Shown piece after piece: positions 41,996-52,927 of a DNA stretch of 64,000 nucleotides (positions within the stretch are counted from its first letter, which is position 1; the number at the start of each line of letters is the position of its first letter). This stretch comes from Rubrivivax sp. (GTDB taxonomy: Bacteria; Pseudomonadota; Gammaproteobacteria; Burkholderiales; Burkholderiaceae_C). Position numbers and translations under genes: made by a program. The stretch is taken from contig JAUXRG010000016.1 in the NCBI GenBank assembly GCA_030681795.1, forward strand, positions 1-64,000, read 5' to 3'. The notes beneath the pieces are model-generated. The model saw only the letters and a list, made by a program, of their open reading frames with translations, had not been told where the DNA came from and searched no databases.

Positions 41996-43166
41996 CCTGT
42001 CGCAGTGGCTGTTGGCGATGTACCCGGAAGACCTGGGCTTCCTGCGCGTCTTCCAGTACCTCACCTTTCGCGCCGTGATGGCGGCGTTGACCTCGCTGCT
42101 CATCGGCCTGGCGTTCGGGCCCTGGGTGATCCGGCGCCTGACCGAAATGAAGGTCGGCCAGCCGATCCGCGAGTACGGCGTGGCCGCGCACCTGGGCAAG
42201 CGCGGGACGCCCACCATGGGCGGCGTGCTGGTGCTCATCGGCATCGGCGTGGCCACGCTGCTGTGGTTCGACTGGACCAACCGCTTCGTCTGGGTGGTCA
42301 TGCTCGTGACCGTCGGCTTCGGCGTCATCGGCTGGGTCGATGACTGGCGCAAGGTCGTCAACAAGGACCCCGAAGGCATGCGCTCGCGCGAGAAGTTTTT
42401 CTGGCAGACGCTGATCGGTGTGGTCGCTGCGCTGTACCTGGCCTTCAGTGTGTCGGAGACCAGCAACCTGCGCGTGCTCGAGCTCTTCCTGCGCTGGGTC
42501 GGCAGCGGCTTTTCCAACGACCTGCCGCCGCGCGCCGACCTGATGGTGCCGTTCTTCAAGACCGTGAGCTATCCGCTGGGCGTCTTCGGCTTCATCTTCC
42601 TGACTTGGTTCGTCATCGTCGGCGCCAGCAATGCGGTCAATTTCACCGACGGGCTGGACGGCCTGGCCATCATGCCGGTGGTGATGGTGGGCGCCACGCT
42701 GGGCGTCTTCGCCTACGTGGTCGGCAACTCGGTCTTCTCGCGCTACCTGCTGTTCCCGTACATCCCGGGGGCCGGCGAATTGCTGGTCTTCTGCGCCGCG
42801 ATGGCCGGTGCCGGCCTGTCCTTTCTCTGGTTCAACGCCAACCCGGCGCAGGTCTTCATGGGCGACGTGGGCGCGCTCTCTCTGGGCGGCGCGCTGGGCA
42901 CCATCGCCGTGATCACGCGCCAGGAGATCCTGCTCGGCGTGATGGGCGGCGTCTTCGTGGCCGAGGCGCTGTCGGTGATGCTGCAGGTGGGCTGGTTCAA
43001 GTTCACGAAGAAGCGCTACGGCGTGGGCCGGCGCATCTTCCTGATGGCGCCGCTGCACCACCACTTCGAGAAGAAGGGCTGGGCCGAGACGCAGGTGGTG
43101 GTGCGCTTCTGGATCATCACCATGCTGCTGTGCTTCGTCGGCCTGGCGAGCCTGAAACTGCGATGA
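41985..43166 (+). CDS. mraY: Phospho-MurNAc-pentapeptide translocase MraY
   Basis: The 393-residue protein has ten membrane helices and the catalytic motifs of Mra[38 protein letters not shown] and the HHH motif in [12 protein letters not shown]. It links the precursor to undecaprenyl phosphate, making lipid I. ATG 41985 lies within the 3' end of murF. The stop overlaps murD (ATGA). Confidence 0.97.
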   Translation: MLLSLSQWLLAMYPEDLGFLRVFQYLTFRAVMAALTSLLIGLAFGPWVIRRLTEMKVGQPIREYGVAAHLGKRGTPTMGGVLVLIGIGVATLLWFDWTNRFVWVVMLVTVGFGVIGWVDDWRKVVNKDPEGMRSREKFFWQTLIGVVAALYLAFSVSETSNLRVLELFLRWVGSGFSNDLPPRADLMVPFFKTVSYPLGVFGFIFLTWFVIVGASNAVNFTDGLDGLAIMPVVMVGATLGVFAYVVGNSVFSRYLLFPYIPGAGELLVFCAAMAGAGLSFLWFNANPAQVFMGDVGALSLGGALGTIAVITRQEILLGVMGGVFVAEALSVMLQVGWFKFTKKRYGVGRRIFLMAPLHHHFEKKGWAETQVVVRFWIITMLLCFVGLASLKLR

Positions 43167-44740
43167 GCTGGCTGCAAGATCTCCCCGTCCTCATCCTCGG
43201 CCTCGGCGACAGCGGCCTGGCGATGGCGCGCTGGTGCGCGCGCCACGGTGCGCAGGTCACGGTGTGGGACTCGCGCTACCCGGCGCCAGGGGCGCCGGCC
43301 TCGGGAGAACTGCCGCCGCAGGCCGCCGCCCTGGCGGCCGAACTGCCGCAGGCCACTCGCCTGGTGGGCGAGCTCACGCCGCAGCGCCTGGGCGGCATGC
43401 AACTCGTGCTCAAGAGCCCGGGCCTGGCGCCGGCCGACCCGCGCATCGCGCCGCTGCTGCAGGCGGCCCGCGCCGCAGGCGTCGCCGTGCTGGGCGAGCT
43501 CGACCTCTTCGTGCGCGCGCTGGCCGATCTGTTGGCGGCCCAGGGCTACGCGCCGCAGCTGCTGGCCATCACCGGCACCAACGGCAAGACCACCACCACG
43601 GCGATGACGGCGCTGCTGGTGGAGCGCGCCGGCAAGCGCGTGGCGGTGGCCGGCAATATCGGGCCGACGCTGCTCGACACGCTGGGCGCGCGCCTGCACG
43701 ACCTGCCCGAGGTCTGGGTGCTCGAGCTCTCGAGCTTCCAGCTCGAAGGCGGTGGCCAGGGTGTGCGCGGGTTCGAACCCGCGGCCGCCACCGTGCTCAA
43801 CCTCACGCAGGACCATCTCGACTGGCACGGCAGCCTGTCGGCCTACGCGGCGGCCAAGGCGCGGATCTTTGGCAGCCCCACCGGCAGCCGCGGCGTGATG
43901 GTCATCAACCGCGACGACGCGCTCGTGGCGGCCATGGTGCCGGCGCCGCCACTGCCGCCTTCCAAGGGCAAAGTCCGGGTCAAGGACCGCGTGCCCGAGC
44001 GCACCGTCATCCGCTTCGGCCTGGGTGCCCCGCAGCGGCCGGGCGATTTCGGCCTGGTGGTCGAGAACGGCATGGCCTGGCTGGTGCGCGCCCTGCCCGC
44101 CGACGAGACGATCAGGCGCAGGAAGGACGAAGCGGAGGAAATCCACCTCCAGCGGCTGATGCCCGCCGACGCGCTGCGCGTGCGCGGCCGCCACAACGCC
44201 GCCAACGCCCTGGCCGCGCTGGCCCTGGCCACGGCGATCGGCTGCCCGCTGGCGCCCATGCTGCACGGCCTGCGCGACTACGCGGGCGAAGCGCACCGCG
44301 TGCAGTTCGTGGCCAGCGTCGACGAGGTCGAGGCCTACGACGACAGCAAGGGCACCAACGTGGGCGCCACGGTGGCGGCGCTGGAGGGCCTGGGGGCCGA
44401 CAAGTCGCCGGCCAAGCTGGTGGTGATCCTGGGGGGCGACGGCAAGGGCCAGGACTTCTCGCCACTGGCCGCCCCGCTCGCGCGCCACGCCCGCGCGGTG
44501 GCCACCCTCGGCCGCGACGCCGCCGCCATCGAGGCGGTGATCGAGGGCCTGCCCTTCCAGCGCCACGCGTCGCTGGCCGCCGCCGTGGCCTGGTGCTTCG
44601 CGCAGGCCCGGCCGGGCGATGCGGTGCTGCTCAGCCCGGCCTGCGCCAGCCTGGACATGTTCCGCGACTACGGCCACCGCGCCGAGGTCTTCGTGCAGGC
44701 CGTGCAGGGCCTGGCGGCTGAGCGCGGGGCCGTGGCATGA
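43163..44740 (+). CDS. murD: UDP-MurNAc-L-Ala D-Glu ligase MurD
   Basis: The 525-residue ligase has the N-terminal [15 protein letters not shown]ossmann start, ATP loop [41 protein letters not shown] and [15 protein letters not shown]. It is longer than E. coli MurD (438 aa) because of insertions near [18 protein letters not shown] and [15 protein letters not shown]. It adds D-glutamate. Start and stop are in ATGA overlaps. Confidence 0.96.
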   Translation: MSWLQDLPVLILGLGDSGLAMARWCARHGAQVTVWDSRYPAPGAPASGELPPQAAALAAELPQATRLVGELTPQRLGGMQLVLKSPGLAPADPRIAPLLQAARAAGVAVLGELDLFVRALADLLAAQGYAPQLLAITGTNGKTTTTAMTALLVERAGKRVAVAGNIGPTLLDTLGARLHDLPEVWVLELSSFQLEGGGQGVRGFEPAAATVLNLTQDHLDWHGSLSAYAAAKARIFGSPTGSRGVMVINRDDALVAAMVPAPPLPPSKGKVRVKDRVPERTVIRFGLGAPQRPGDFGLVVENGMAWLVRALPADETIRRRKDEAEEIHLQRLMPADALRVRGRHNAANALAALALATAIGCPLAPMLHGLRDYAGEAHRVQFVASVDEVEAYDDSKGTNVGATVAALEGLGADKSPAKLVVILGGDGKGQDFSPLAAPLARHARAVATLGRDAAAIEAVIEGLPFQRHASLAAAVAWCFAQARPGDAVLLSPACASLDMFRDYGHRAEVFVQAVQGLAAERGAVA

Positions 44741-45981
44741 ATGCGGCGCGCGCCGCGGTCAGGAACTGGTTCAGCGCGCGGCGCGAGTCCGCCGGCGCGC
44801 TGCCGGTGCGCGACCACATCGACGTGGCCGGCGTGCGCCCGGTGCGCCTGCTGGCCTTCGACCAGACGCTGGTGGCGGTGGTGGGCGCGCTCGTCGCCCT
44901 GGGCGTGGTGATGGTCTATTCGGCCAGCGTGGCACTGCCCGACAACCCCAAGTTCGCCGCTTACTCGCAGGCCTTCTTCCTGCAGCGCCATGTGCTGTCG
45001 CTGGCCATCGCCTTCGTGGTGGCGCTGGTCACCGTGCAGGTGCCGATCTCGTTCTGGGAGAAGCAGGCACCGGTGATCTTCGTCATCGCGCTGCTGCTGC
45101 TGGTCGTCGTGCTGGTGCCCTTCATCGGCAAGGTGGTGAACTTCTCGCGCCGCTGGATCCCGCTGGGCATCATGAACTTCCAGCCCAGCGAGCTGGCCAA
45201 GCTGGCCATCGCGCTGTACGCCGCCAACTACATGGTGCGGCGCATGGACGCGCGCGAGAATTTCTTCCGCGCCGTCACGCCGATGGTCGTGGCGGTGGCC
45301 TTCGTGGGCGCGCTGCTGCTGCGCCAGCCCGACATGGGGGCCTTCATCGTCATCGCCACCATCGCCATGGGCATCCTCTTCCTGGGTGGGGTGAACCTGC
45401 GCGGATTCATCCTCATCGCTGCGGTGATCATCGTCACCTTCGCCCTGCTCATCGCCTTCGACGACCTGCGCCGCGAGCGCATCCTGGCCTACCTCGACCC
45501 CTGGAACCCGAAGTACGCGCAGGGCAAGGGCTACCAGCTCACGCATTCGCTCATTGCGCTGGGTCGTGGCGAGTTCTTCGGCCAGGGGCTGGGCAGCTCG
45601 GTGGAGAAGCTGCACTACCTGCCCGAGGCGCACACCGACTTCCTGCTCGCGGTGATCGGCGAGGAGCTCGGCTTCGTCGGCGTGGCCACCGTCATCGTGC
45701 TGTTCTTCTGGCTCACGCGGCGCATCTTCCACATCGGCCGCCAGGCCATCGCGCTGGACCGCGTCTTCGCCGGGCTGATGTGCCAGGGCATAGGCATCTG
45801 GGTCGGTTTCCAGGCCTTCATCAATATGGGCGTGAACCTGGGCGTGTTGCCGACCAAGGGGCTGACGCTGCCGCTGATGAGCTATGGCGGCTCGGCGATC
45901 CTGATGAACCTGGTGGCGCTGACGATGGTGCTGCGGGTGGACATCGAGAACCGTGCCTTGATGCGCGGAGGGCGAGCCTGA
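44737..45981 (+). CDS. ftsW: Peptidoglycan glycosyltransferase FtsW
   Basis: The 414-residue SEDS protein has ten membrane helices. Conserved segments include [58 protein letters not shown] with the periplasmic functional loop, and [10 protein letters not shown]. It polymerises septal glycan with FtsI. Its stop overlaps murG by one base (TGATG). Confidence 0.96.
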   Translation: MNAARAAVRNWFSARRESAGALPVRDHIDVAGVRPVRLLAFDQTLVAVVGALVALGVVMVYSASVALPDNPKFAAYSQAFFLQRHVLSLAIAFVVALVTVQVPISFWEKQAPVIFVIALLLLVVVLVPFIGKVVNFSRRWIPLGIMNFQPSELAKLAIALYAANYMVRRMDARENFFRAVTPMVVAVAFVGALLLRQPDMGAFIVIATIAMGILFLGGVNLRGFILIAAVIIVTFALLIAFDDLRRERILAYLDPWNPKYAQGKGYQLTHSLIALGRGEFFGQGLGSSVEKLHYLPEAHTDFLLAVIGEELGFVGVATVIVLFFWLTRRIFHIGRQAIALDRVFAGLMCQGIGIWVGFQAFINMGVNLGVLPTKGLTLPLMSYGGSAILMNLVALTMVLRVDIENRALMRGGRA

Positions 45982-47093
45982 TGCCGCACCTCGTGATCAT
46001 GGCTGCGGGCACCGGCGGGCACATCATCCCGGGCCTGGCCCTGGCCAGGGAGATGCAGGGCCGCGGCTGGAGCGTGAGCTGGCTGGGCACCTCGCACGGC
46101 ATGGAGAACCAGCTCGTGCCCAAGAGCGGCATCGCGCTGGACACCCTCACCTTCAGCGGCCTGCGCGGCAAGGGCCCCGTGCACACGCTCACCGGTGGCC
46201 TGCGCCTGCTCAAGGCCTTCTGGGACTGCCTGGTCATCCTGCGCCGGCGTCGCGCCGACGCCGTGCTGGGCATGGGCGGCTATGTATGCTTTCCCGGCGG
46301 GCTGATGGCCTCGCTGCTGAACAAGCCGCTGCTGCTGGTGAACGCCGACGCCGCCCTGCTGCTGAGCAACAAGTCGCTGCTGCCCGTGGCCGACCGCGTG
46401 GCCTTCGGCTTTGCCGGCGAGGCCGCGGCGAGGACGAAGCACGCCGTCGTCACCGGCAACCCGGTGCGCGCGGAGATCGAGGCGCTGCCCGAGCCGGCCG
46501 CGCGCTGGGCCGCTCGCGAGGGGCCGCTGCGCCTGCTCGTGGTCGGCGGCAGCCTGGGCGCGCAGGTGCTGAACCAGACCGTGCCCGCCGCGCTGGCGCT
46601 GCTGCCGGCCGCTGCGCGCCCACAGGTCGTGCACCAGACCGGCACCCTGCAGCAGGACGAGGTGCGTGCCGCCTACGCCGAGGCCGGGTTCGCGGTCGAC
46701 GGCGCCGGGCCCGCCGCCTGGGCCGGGGCCGCCGAGGTGCTGCCCTTCATCACCGATATGCCGCGCCGCTTGGCCGAATGCGACCTGATGGTCTGCCGCG
46801 CCGGCGCCATCACCGTCAGCGAGCTTTGCGCCGCGGGGGTGCCGGCAGTGCTCGTGCCGCTGATCGTCAGCACCACCTCGCACCAGCGCGACAACGCGGC
46901 GTGGATGGCGGGGCAGGGCGCGGCGCTGCACATGCCGCAAAGCGAGTTGACTGCCCAAGCCCTTGCCGACTTGCTGCGCAGCCTGTCGCGCGAGGGCCTG
47001 CTGGCGATGGCCGAGAAGGCCCGTGGCCTGGCGCGGCCCCGCGCCGCGGCCCGCGTGGCCGACGAGATCGAGCGATTGGTGAAGCGCGCATGA
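45981..47093 (+). CDS. murG: UDP-GlcNAc transferase MurG
   Basis: The 370-residue GT-B enzyme has the N-terminal [13 protein letters not shown] loop, [11 protein letters not shown], the central [13 protein letters not shown] and the UDP-GlcNAc site [23 protein letters not shown]. It converts lipid I to lipid II on the cytoplasmic membrane face. ATG 45981 overlaps the ftsW stop. The family usually has 'NAxAGxTN' where this protein reads [12 protein letters not shown]. Confidence 0.96.
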   Translation: MPHLVIMAAGTGGHIIPGLALAREMQGRGWSVSWLGTSHGMENQLVPKSGIALDTLTFSGLRGKGPVHTLTGGLRLLKAFWDCLVILRRRRADAVLGMGGYVCFPGGLMASLLNKPLLLVNADAALLLSNKSLLPVADRVAFGFAGEAAARTKHAVVTGNPVRAEIEALPEPAARWAAREGPLRLLVVGGSLGAQVLNQTVPAALALLPAAARPQVVHQTGTLQQDEVRAAYAEAGFAVDGAGPAAWAGAAEVLPFITDMPRRLAECDLMVCRAGAITVSELCAAGVPAVLVPLIVSTTSHQRDNAAWMAGQGAALHMPQSELTAQALADLLRSLSREGLLAMAEKARGLARPRAAARVADEIERLVKRA

Positions 47094-48520
47094 AGCACGC
47101 CATCAAGCACATCCACTTCGTCGGCGTGGGCGGCGCCGGCATGAGCGCCATCGCCGAGATCCTGCACCGCCTGGGCTACCGCGTCACCGGCTCCGACGCG
47201 CAGGACAGCGCCGTCATGCACCGCCTGGCCGAACTCGGCATGACGGTCTTCATCGGCCATGACGCCGCGCACATTGCCGGCGCGCAGGCCGTGGTCGCCA
47301 GCGCCGCCATCCCGGCCGACAACCCCGAGGTCGCCGCCGCCCGCGCACAACGCACGCCGGTGGTGGCGCGCGCGGTGCTGCTGGCCGAGCTGATGCGCCT
47401 GAAGACCGGCATCGCCATCGCCGGCACGCACGGCAAGACGACGACCACCGCGCTGGTGGCCAGCGTGCTGGTCGAAGCCGGGCTCGACCCGACTTTCGTC
47501 ATCGGCGGCCAGCTCGAGAGCGCCGGCGCGGCACAGCCATCCGCCGCCGGCGCAAGCGCCGCGTCGGGGGCCCGCCTGGGCGCCGGCGAGCACATCGTCG
47601 TCGAAGCCGACGAAAGCGATGCGTCCTTCCTGCACCTGAGCCCGGTGATCAGCGTGGTGACCAACATCGACGCCGACCACATGGAGACCTACGGTCACGA
47701 CCTCGCGCGCCTGCGCGGCGCCTTCGTCGAGTTCATCCACCGCCTGCCGTTCTATGGCCGCGCCGTGCTGTGCAGCGACGACGCCGGCGTGCGCGCGGTG
47801 CTGCCGCAACTGCAGCGCCCCATCACCACCTATGGCCTGGGTGAGGCCGCGGACCTGCGCGCGGTGGATGTGCAGGCGCTGAGCGGCGGGCAGATGCGCT
47901 TCGTGGCGCGGCAGAGCGGCGAGGCGGACCTGCCAGTGACGCTGAACCTGGCGGGCGCGCACAACGTGTGCAATGCCCTGGCCGCCATCGCCGTGGCGCG
48001 CGAGCTCGAACTGCCGGCCGCGCCCATCGCCCGCGCGCTGGCCACCTTCGCCGGCGTGGGCCGACGCTTCGAGCGCCACGGCGAGCTGCCCGTGCCCGCG
48101 GCGCAAGGGGGCGGCACCTTCACGCTGGTCGACGACTACGGCCACCACCCGGCGGAGCTGGCGGCCGTGCTGGCCGCGGCGCGTGGCGCTTTCCCCGGCC
48201 GGCGGCTGGTGCTGGCCTTCCAGCCCCACCGCTATACCCGCACGCGCGACTGCTTCGCTGACTTCGTGGCCGTGCTCGGCCGCTTCGACAAGGTGCTGCT
48301 GACCGAGGTCTACGCCGCGGGCGACGCGCCGATCGCGCTGGCCGATGGGCGCACGCTGGCGCAGGCCGTGCCGGGGGCCCGGTTCGTCGACAGCCTGGCG
48401 GCGTTGCCCGAGGCGATCGCGGGCATCGCACGCGACGGCGACGTCGTCATCACGATGGGTGCGGGCTCGATCGGTGCCGTGCCCGGGCAACTGCGGCACC
48501 GCCTGGAGGGCGCACGATGA
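47090..48520 (+). CDS. murC: UDP-MurNAc L-alanine ligase MurC
   Basis: The 476-residue ligase starts [18 protein letters not shown], then GSD at the end of strand 2, ATP loop [43 protein letters not shown] and FQPHRYTRT. It adds the first amino acid of the stem peptide. Start and stop are ATGA overlaps with murG and ddl. Confidence 0.97.
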   Translation: MKHAIKHIHFVGVGGAGMSAIAEILHRLGYRVTGSDAQDSAVMHRLAELGMTVFIGHDAAHIAGAQAVVASAAIPADNPEVAAARAQRTPVVARAVLLAELMRLKTGIAIAGTHGKTTTTALVASVLVEAGLDPTFVIGGQLESAGAAQPSAAGASAASGARLGAGEHIVVEADESDASFLHLSPVISVVTNIDADHMETYGHDLARLRGAFVEFIHRLPFYGRAVLCSDDAGVRAVLPQLQRPITTYGLGEAADLRAVDVQALSGGQMRFVARQSGEADLPVTLNLAGAHNVCNALAAIAVARELELPAAPIARALATFAGVGRRFERHGELPVPAAQGGGTFTLVDDYGHHPAELAAVLAAARGAFPGRRLVLAFQPHRYTRTRDCFADFVAVLGRFDKVLLTEVYAAGDAPIALADGRTLAQAVPGARFVDSLAALPEAIAGIARDGDVVITMGAGSIGAVPGQLRHRLEGAR

Positions 48521-49503
48521 ACCCCGATATCAAGGCCCTGGGCAAGGTGGCTGTGCTCATGGGCGGCCGCAGTGCCGAGCGCGAGGTGTCCCTGATGTCC
48601 GGCACCGGCGTGCTGGCGGCGCTGCAATCGCAGGGCGTCGATGCGCAGGCCTTCGACCCGGCCGAGCGCGAGCTCGCCGAGCTCAAGCACGAGGGCTTCG
48701 CGCGCGTCTTCATCGCCCTGCACGGCCGCCACGGTGAAGACGGCACCGTGCAAGGGGCGCTGGAACTGCTGGGCATCCCCTACACCGGCTCGGGCGTGAT
48801 GGCCTCGGCCATCTGCATGGACAAGGTGATGACCAAGCGCGTGTGGGTGGCCGAAGGCCTGCCCACGCCGCGCTGGCAGTGGCTGGCCCCCGAGCACCAG
48901 GCGCGCGACGATCTGAATGCCGTGCCCGACACGCTGGGCCTGCCGCTTATCGTCAAGCCGCCGCGCGAAGGCTCGTCGATCGGCATCACCAAGGTCCACG
49001 GCTACTCGCAGATGCAGGGCGCGGTGAAGCTCGCGGCGCGCTACGACGCCGACGTGCTGTGCGAGGAGTTCATCGACGGCATCGAGCTCACCGCCGCGTT
49101 GCTGGGCCAGGGCGCGACCGCGCGTGCGCTGCCGGTGATCCGCATCGATGCGCCGGACGGCAACTACGACTTCGAGCACAAATATTTCTCCGACGACACC
49201 GGTTACCGCTGCCCCAGCGGCCTGCCGCTGCAGGAAGAGGCCGAAGTGCGGCGCCTGGCCCTGGCCGCCTACCGCGCCCTGGGCTGCCGCGGCTGGGGCC
49301 GTGCCGACCTCATGCTGCGCGCCGCCGACCGCAAGATCTTCCTGCTGGAAATGAATACCAGCCCGGGGATGACCAGCCATTCGCTGGTGCCCATGTCGGC
49401 GCGCGCCGCGGGCCTGAGCTACGAAGCGTTGTGCCTGCACCTGCTGCAGGACGCGAGCCTGGACTCGCTGGGCAGCTCTGGCCTGGGTGGCGCGGCGGGC
49501 TGA
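48517..49503 (+). CDS. ddl: D-alanine-D-alanine ligase
   Basis: The 328-residue ATP-grasp enzyme has [51 protein letters not shown], the substrate loop and [16 protein letters not shown]. It makes the D-Ala-D-Ala dipeptide used by MurF. The DdlB type in a dcw cluster is usual. ATG overlaps murC; ftsQ starts four bases after its stop. Confidence 0.96.
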   Translation: MNPDIKALGKVAVLMGGRSAEREVSLMSGTGVLAALQSQGVDAQAFDPAERELAELKHEGFARVFIALHGRHGEDGTVQGALELLGIPYTGSGVMASAICMDKVMTKRVWVAEGLPTPRWQWLAPEHQARDDLNAVPDTLGLPLIVKPPREGSSIGITKVHGYSQMQGAVKLAARYDADVLCEEFIDGIELTAALLGQGATARALPVIRIDAPDGNYDFEHKYFSDDTGYRCPSGLPLQEEAEVRRLALAAYRALGCRGWGRADLMLRAADRKIFLLEMNTSPGMTSHSLVPMSARAAGLSYEALCLHLLQDASLDSLGSSGLGGAAG

Positions 49504-49507
49504 AGAC

Positions 49508-50332
49508 ATGGTGCGCGCCCCCACTCCCGCCCCACTGGCCCTGCCGCTGCCGGCCGACGTGCGCCTGACCCACGCCGTGGCCAGCGCGGTGTACGCGCTG
49601 GCGGCGCTGGGCGCGCTGGCCGCCGGCGTGCTGTGGTTGATGCGCTCGCCGATGTTCCCCATCCGCGCCATCCAGCTCGACGGCGAGCTGGCACGCAACA
49701 GCGTGCCCACCATCCGCGCCAATGCCACGCCCAGGCTGGCGGGCAACTTCTTCAGCGCGGACCTGCAGCGCGGCCGCGCCGCATTCGAGAGCGTGCCCTG
49801 GGTGCGCCGCGCGGTGGTGCGCCGCGTCTGGCCCGACCGCCTGGTCGTGCGCCTGGAGGAGCATCGCCCGGCGGCGCTGTGGGAGGGCGAAGAAGGGTCG
49901 GACCAGCTCGTCAACAGCTTTGGCGAGGTCTTCCAGGCCAACCTGGGCGATGTCGAGGACGACGGCCTGCCGCGCTTTGCCGGGCCCGCCGGCACGGCCG
50001 GCCAGATGCTCGCGCTGTACCGCCGCCTGCAGCCGGTATTCGAGCGGCTGGCGCAGGGCGTGGAGCGCATGCAGCTCTCGGGCCGCGGCTCCTGGCGCGT
50101 GGAGCTGGACAGCGGCGCCACGGTCGAACTCGGCCGCGGCAGCGAGGACGAGGTCGTGGCCCGCACCGAACGCTTCGCACGCACGCTCACGCAGGTGGCC
50201 GGCCGCTGGCGCCAGCCACTGGAATACGCCGACCTGCGCCACACCGACGGCTATGCCGTGCGGCTGCGCGGCGTCAGCACCCATCCACCCGCAAGCACCC
50301 CGGCAACGGGCCTGGCGGCAAAGAGAAACTGA
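49508..50332 (+). CDS. ftsQ: Cell division protein FtsQ
   Basis: The 274-residue bitopic protein has one helix (about residues 22-45), a POTRA domain starting MFPIRAIQLDGELARNSVPTI, and the FtsQ domain with SVPWVRRAVVRRVWPDRLVVRLEEHRPAALW. It scaffolds FtsB/FtsL. ATG 49508 is chosen over GTG 49487, which lies inside ddl. No strong Shine-Dalgarno sequence is visible. Confidence 0.94.
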   Translation: MVRAPTPAPLALPLPADVRLTHAVASAVYALAALGALAAGVLWLMRSPMFPIRAIQLDGELARNSVPTIRANATPRLAGNFFSADLQRGRAAFESVPWVRRAVVRRVWPDRLVVRLEEHRPAALWEGEEGSDQLVNSFGEVFQANLGDVEDDGLPRFAGPAGTAGQMLALYRRLQPVFERLAQGVERMQLSGRGSWRVELDSGATVELGRGSEDEVVARTERFARTLTQVAGRWRQPLEYADLRHTDGYAVRLRGVSTHPPASTPATGLAAKRN

Positions 50333-50353
50333 GCGCAATCGAGGAGCCAGCGC

Positions 50354-51586
50354 ATGGCCAAGGAAATCAAGGACATGGTGTTCGCCCTGGACATCGGCAC
50401 CGCCAAGGTGATGGTGGTGGCGGCCGAAGTCATGCCCGATGGCGAGCTGCGCGTGGCCGGCCTGGGCGTGGCGCCCACGCATGGCCTCAAGCGCGGCGTG
50501 GTCGTCAATATCGACGCCACGGTGCAGAGCATCCAGCAGGCGCTCAAGGAGGCCGAGATGATGGCCGCCTGCAAGATCGACCGCGTCTATACCGGCATCA
50601 CCGGCAGCCACATCCGCGGCCAGAACAGCACCGGCATGGTCATCGTGCGCGACAACCGCGAGGTCACGCCGGTGGACGTGGCGCGCGTGGTCGAGACCGC
50701 CAAGGCCATCAACATCCCCAACGACCAGCGCCTGCTGCTCGTGGAGCCGCAGGAATTCATCATCGACGGGCACGAGGTGAAGGAGCCCATCGGCATGAGC
50801 GGCAGCCGGCTCGAGGTCAAGGTGCACATCGTCACCGGCGCGCAGAGTGCGGCCGAGAATATCCTCAAGTGCGTGCGCCGCTGCGGGCTGGAAGTCGAGC
50901 GCCTGGTGCTCAACCCCAGCGCCAGCGCGGCCTCGGTGCTGACCGAAGACGAGAAGATCCTGGGCGTGGTGGTGGTCGACATCGGCGCGGGCACCACCGA
51001 CGTGCAGATCTACACCGACGGCAGCGTGCGCCACACCGCGGTGATCCCGATCGCCGGCGACCTCATCACCAGCGACATCGCCATGGCGCTGCGCACGCCG
51101 ACCAAGGACGCCGAGGAGATCAAGGTCGAGCATGGCGTGGCCAAGCAACTGCTGGCCGACGCCAGCGATCAGATCGAGGTGCCGGGCCTGGGCGACCGCG
51201 TGCCGCGCATGCTCAGCCGCCAGGCGCTGGCCGGCGTGATCGAGCCGCGAGTCGAGGAAATCTTCTCGCTGGTGCAGCAGGTCATCCGCGAGAGCGGCTA
51301 TGAAGAGCTGCTCTCCAGCGGCGTGGTCCTCACCGGCGGCAGCGCGGTGATGCCCGGCATGGTGGAGCTGGGCGAAGACATCTTCCTGAAACCGGTTCGC
51401 AAGGGGCTGCCGCTGTACCGCGGGGCCTTGAACGACATGGTGGCCAACCCGCGCTCGGCCACCGTGATGGGTTTGCTGGAGGAGGCGCGCATGGCCAGGG
51501 CGCGCGGGCACAAGGCGGCGGCGCAGGCGGGCTCGGTGAAAAACCTCGTCGGCCGCGCCAAGGACTGGTTTCTCGGGAATTTCTAA
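50354..51586 (+). CDS. ftsA: Cell division protein FtsA
   Basis: The 410-residue actin-like protein has FALDIGTAKV (phosphate 1), VVDIGAGTTDVQIY (phosphate 2), the 1C subdomain, and the adenosine motif LTGGSAVMPGM. A C-terminal amphipathic helix (VKNLVGRAKDWFLGNF) anchors it to the membrane. It tethers FtsZ. GAGGAG lies nine bases before ATG 50354. Confidence 0.97.
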   Translation: MAKEIKDMVFALDIGTAKVMVVAAEVMPDGELRVAGLGVAPTHGLKRGVVVNIDATVQSIQQALKEAEMMAACKIDRVYTGITGSHIRGQNSTGMVIVRDNREVTPVDVARVVETAKAINIPNDQRLLLVEPQEFIIDGHEVKEPIGMSGSRLEVKVHIVTGAQSAAENILKCVRRCGLEVERLVLNPSASAASVLTEDEKILGVVVVDIGAGTTDVQIYTDGSVRHTAVIPIAGDLITSDIAMALRTPTKDAEEIKVEHGVAKQLLADASDQIEVPGLGDRVPRMLSRQALAGVIEPRVEEIFSLVQQVIRESGYEELLSSGVVLTGGSAVMPGMVELGEDIFLKPVRKGLPLYRGALNDMVANPRSATVMGLLEEARMARARGHKAAAQAGSVKNLVGRAKDWFLGNF

Positions 51587-51663
51587 TGGTTTCCAGGAGG
51601 GGCTCGAACGAGGCCCTGTTTCTCTGTCAACGGCAACTGCAACTCACTCAGTAGGAGACTTAT

Positions 51664-52902
51664 ATGCCCATCGAAATGATCGACGAATTCGACGAAGGCA
51701 CGCAGATCAAGGTGATCGGCGTCGGCGGTGGCGGCGGCAACGCCGTCGAACACATGTTCGCCCAGGGCGTGCAAGGCGTGGAGTTCATCTGCGCCAATAC
51801 CGACGCGCAGGCCCTGCACCGAAGCAACGCCGGGACGCTGGTGCAACTGGGCAAGACCGGCCTGGGCGCAGGCAGCAAGCCTGAGATGGGGCGTTCGGCC
51901 GCCGAGGACGCCGTGGAGAATATCCGCCAGGCCATTGCCGGCGCGCACATGCTGTTCATCACCGCCGGCATGGGCGGCGGCACGGGCACCGGCGCCGCGC
52001 CGGTGATCGCGCGCTTGGCCAAGGAAATGGGCATCCTCACCGTGGGCGTGGTCACCAAGCCCTTCGAGTTCGAAGGTCGCAAGCGCGGCAAGCAGGCCGA
52101 GGATGGCGTGGCCGAGCTCGAAGCCAACGTCGACAGCCTGATCGTGGTGCTCAACGAAAAGCTGCTCGAAGTCATGGGCGACGACGTGACGCAGGAGCAG
52201 GCGTTTGCGCACGCCAACGACGTGCTGAAGAACGCCGTGGGCGGCATCAGCGACATCATCCACATCCCGGGCCTCGTCAACGTCGACTTCGAAGACGTGA
52301 AGACCGTGATGAGCGAGCCCGGCAAGGCGATGATGGGCACGGCCGTGGCCGGCGGCCCCGACCGCGCCACCAAGGCGGCCGACATGGCCGTGGCCTGCCC
52401 GCTGCTCGAAGGCATCGACCTCAGCGGCGCGCGCGGCGTGCTGGTGCTGATTGCGGCGAGCAAGCAGACCTTCAAGCTGGCCGAGAGCCGCAACGCGATG
52501 AATACCATCCGCCGCTACGCCGCCGACGACGCGCATGTGATCTACGGCACCGCCTACGACGAATCCCTGGGCGACCAGCTGCGCGTGACCGTCATCGCCA
52601 CCGGCCTGAGCTCGTCGCGCAGGGCGGTGATCACGCCGCCGCTCACCGTGGTGCAGCAGCCGGTGCAGCAGCCCGCGCAGCAGCAACTGCGCACCGGCAC
52701 CGACAACCTGCCCATCCTCAACCAGGTGGCACAGCCCGCCGGCCTGGCGGAGCCGCCCTCGCAGCGCAACTACGACGGCATGAATACGCCCAGCGTCTGG
52801 CGCAGCCCACGCAGCCAGGCCGCGGCCAAGGTCGAGGCCTACACCAGCAGCGGCATGGACGAGATCGAGATCCCGGCGTTCCTGCGCAAGCAGGCGGACT
52901 GA
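51664..52902 (+). CDS. ftsZ: Cell division protein FtsZ
   Basis: The 412-residue tubulin homologue has IGVGGGGGNAVEHM, the GTP signature GGGTGTGAAPVIA, the T7 loop (NVDFEDVKTVMSEPG) and the conserved C-terminal peptide DEIEIPAFLRKQAD that binds FtsA. A Gln/Pro-rich linker (VVQQPVQQPAQQQL) precedes it. TAGGAG precedes ATG 51664. The 77-base gap after ftsA holds an imperfect hairpin (CTCG-aa-CGAG flanked by GGG/CCC) and may contain a promoter I cannot define. Confidence 0.98.
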   Translation: MPIEMIDEFDEGTQIKVIGVGGGGGNAVEHMFAQGVQGVEFICANTDAQALHRSNAGTLVQLGKTGLGAGSKPEMGRSAAEDAVENIRQAIAGAHMLFITAGMGGGTGTGAAPVIARLAKEMGILTVGVVTKPFEFEGRKRGKQAEDGVAELEANVDSLIVVLNEKLLEVMGDDVTQEQAFAHANDVLKNAVGGISDIIHIPGLVNVDFEDVKTVMSEPGKAMMGTAVAGGPDRATKAADMAVACPLLEGIDLSGARGVLVLIAASKQTFKLAESRNAMNTIRRYAADDAHVIYGTAYDESLGDQLRVTVIATGLSSSRRAVITPPLTVVQQPVQQPAQQQLRTGTDNLPILNQVAQPAGLAEPPSQRNYDGMNTPSVWRSPRSQAAAKVEAYTSSGMDEIEIPAFLRKQAD

Positions 52903-52927
52903 TCCGCCGTATTTATCAGGAAGAACA

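Noticed and set aside
43769..43780. GGGTTCGAACCC, resembling a tRNA T-arm
   Set aside because: It lies inside murD in frame, with no acceptor or anticodon stem around it.
41069..44677. Long minus-strand open frames opposite murF, mraY and murD
   Set aside because: Antisense shadows with low-complexity His/Arg/Gln-rich translations; the sense genes are certain.
51597..51625. Hairpin between ftsA and ftsZ as a terminator
   Set aside because: The stem has a central mismatch and no T-run, and termination here would cut off ftsZ; left as an unassigned structure.
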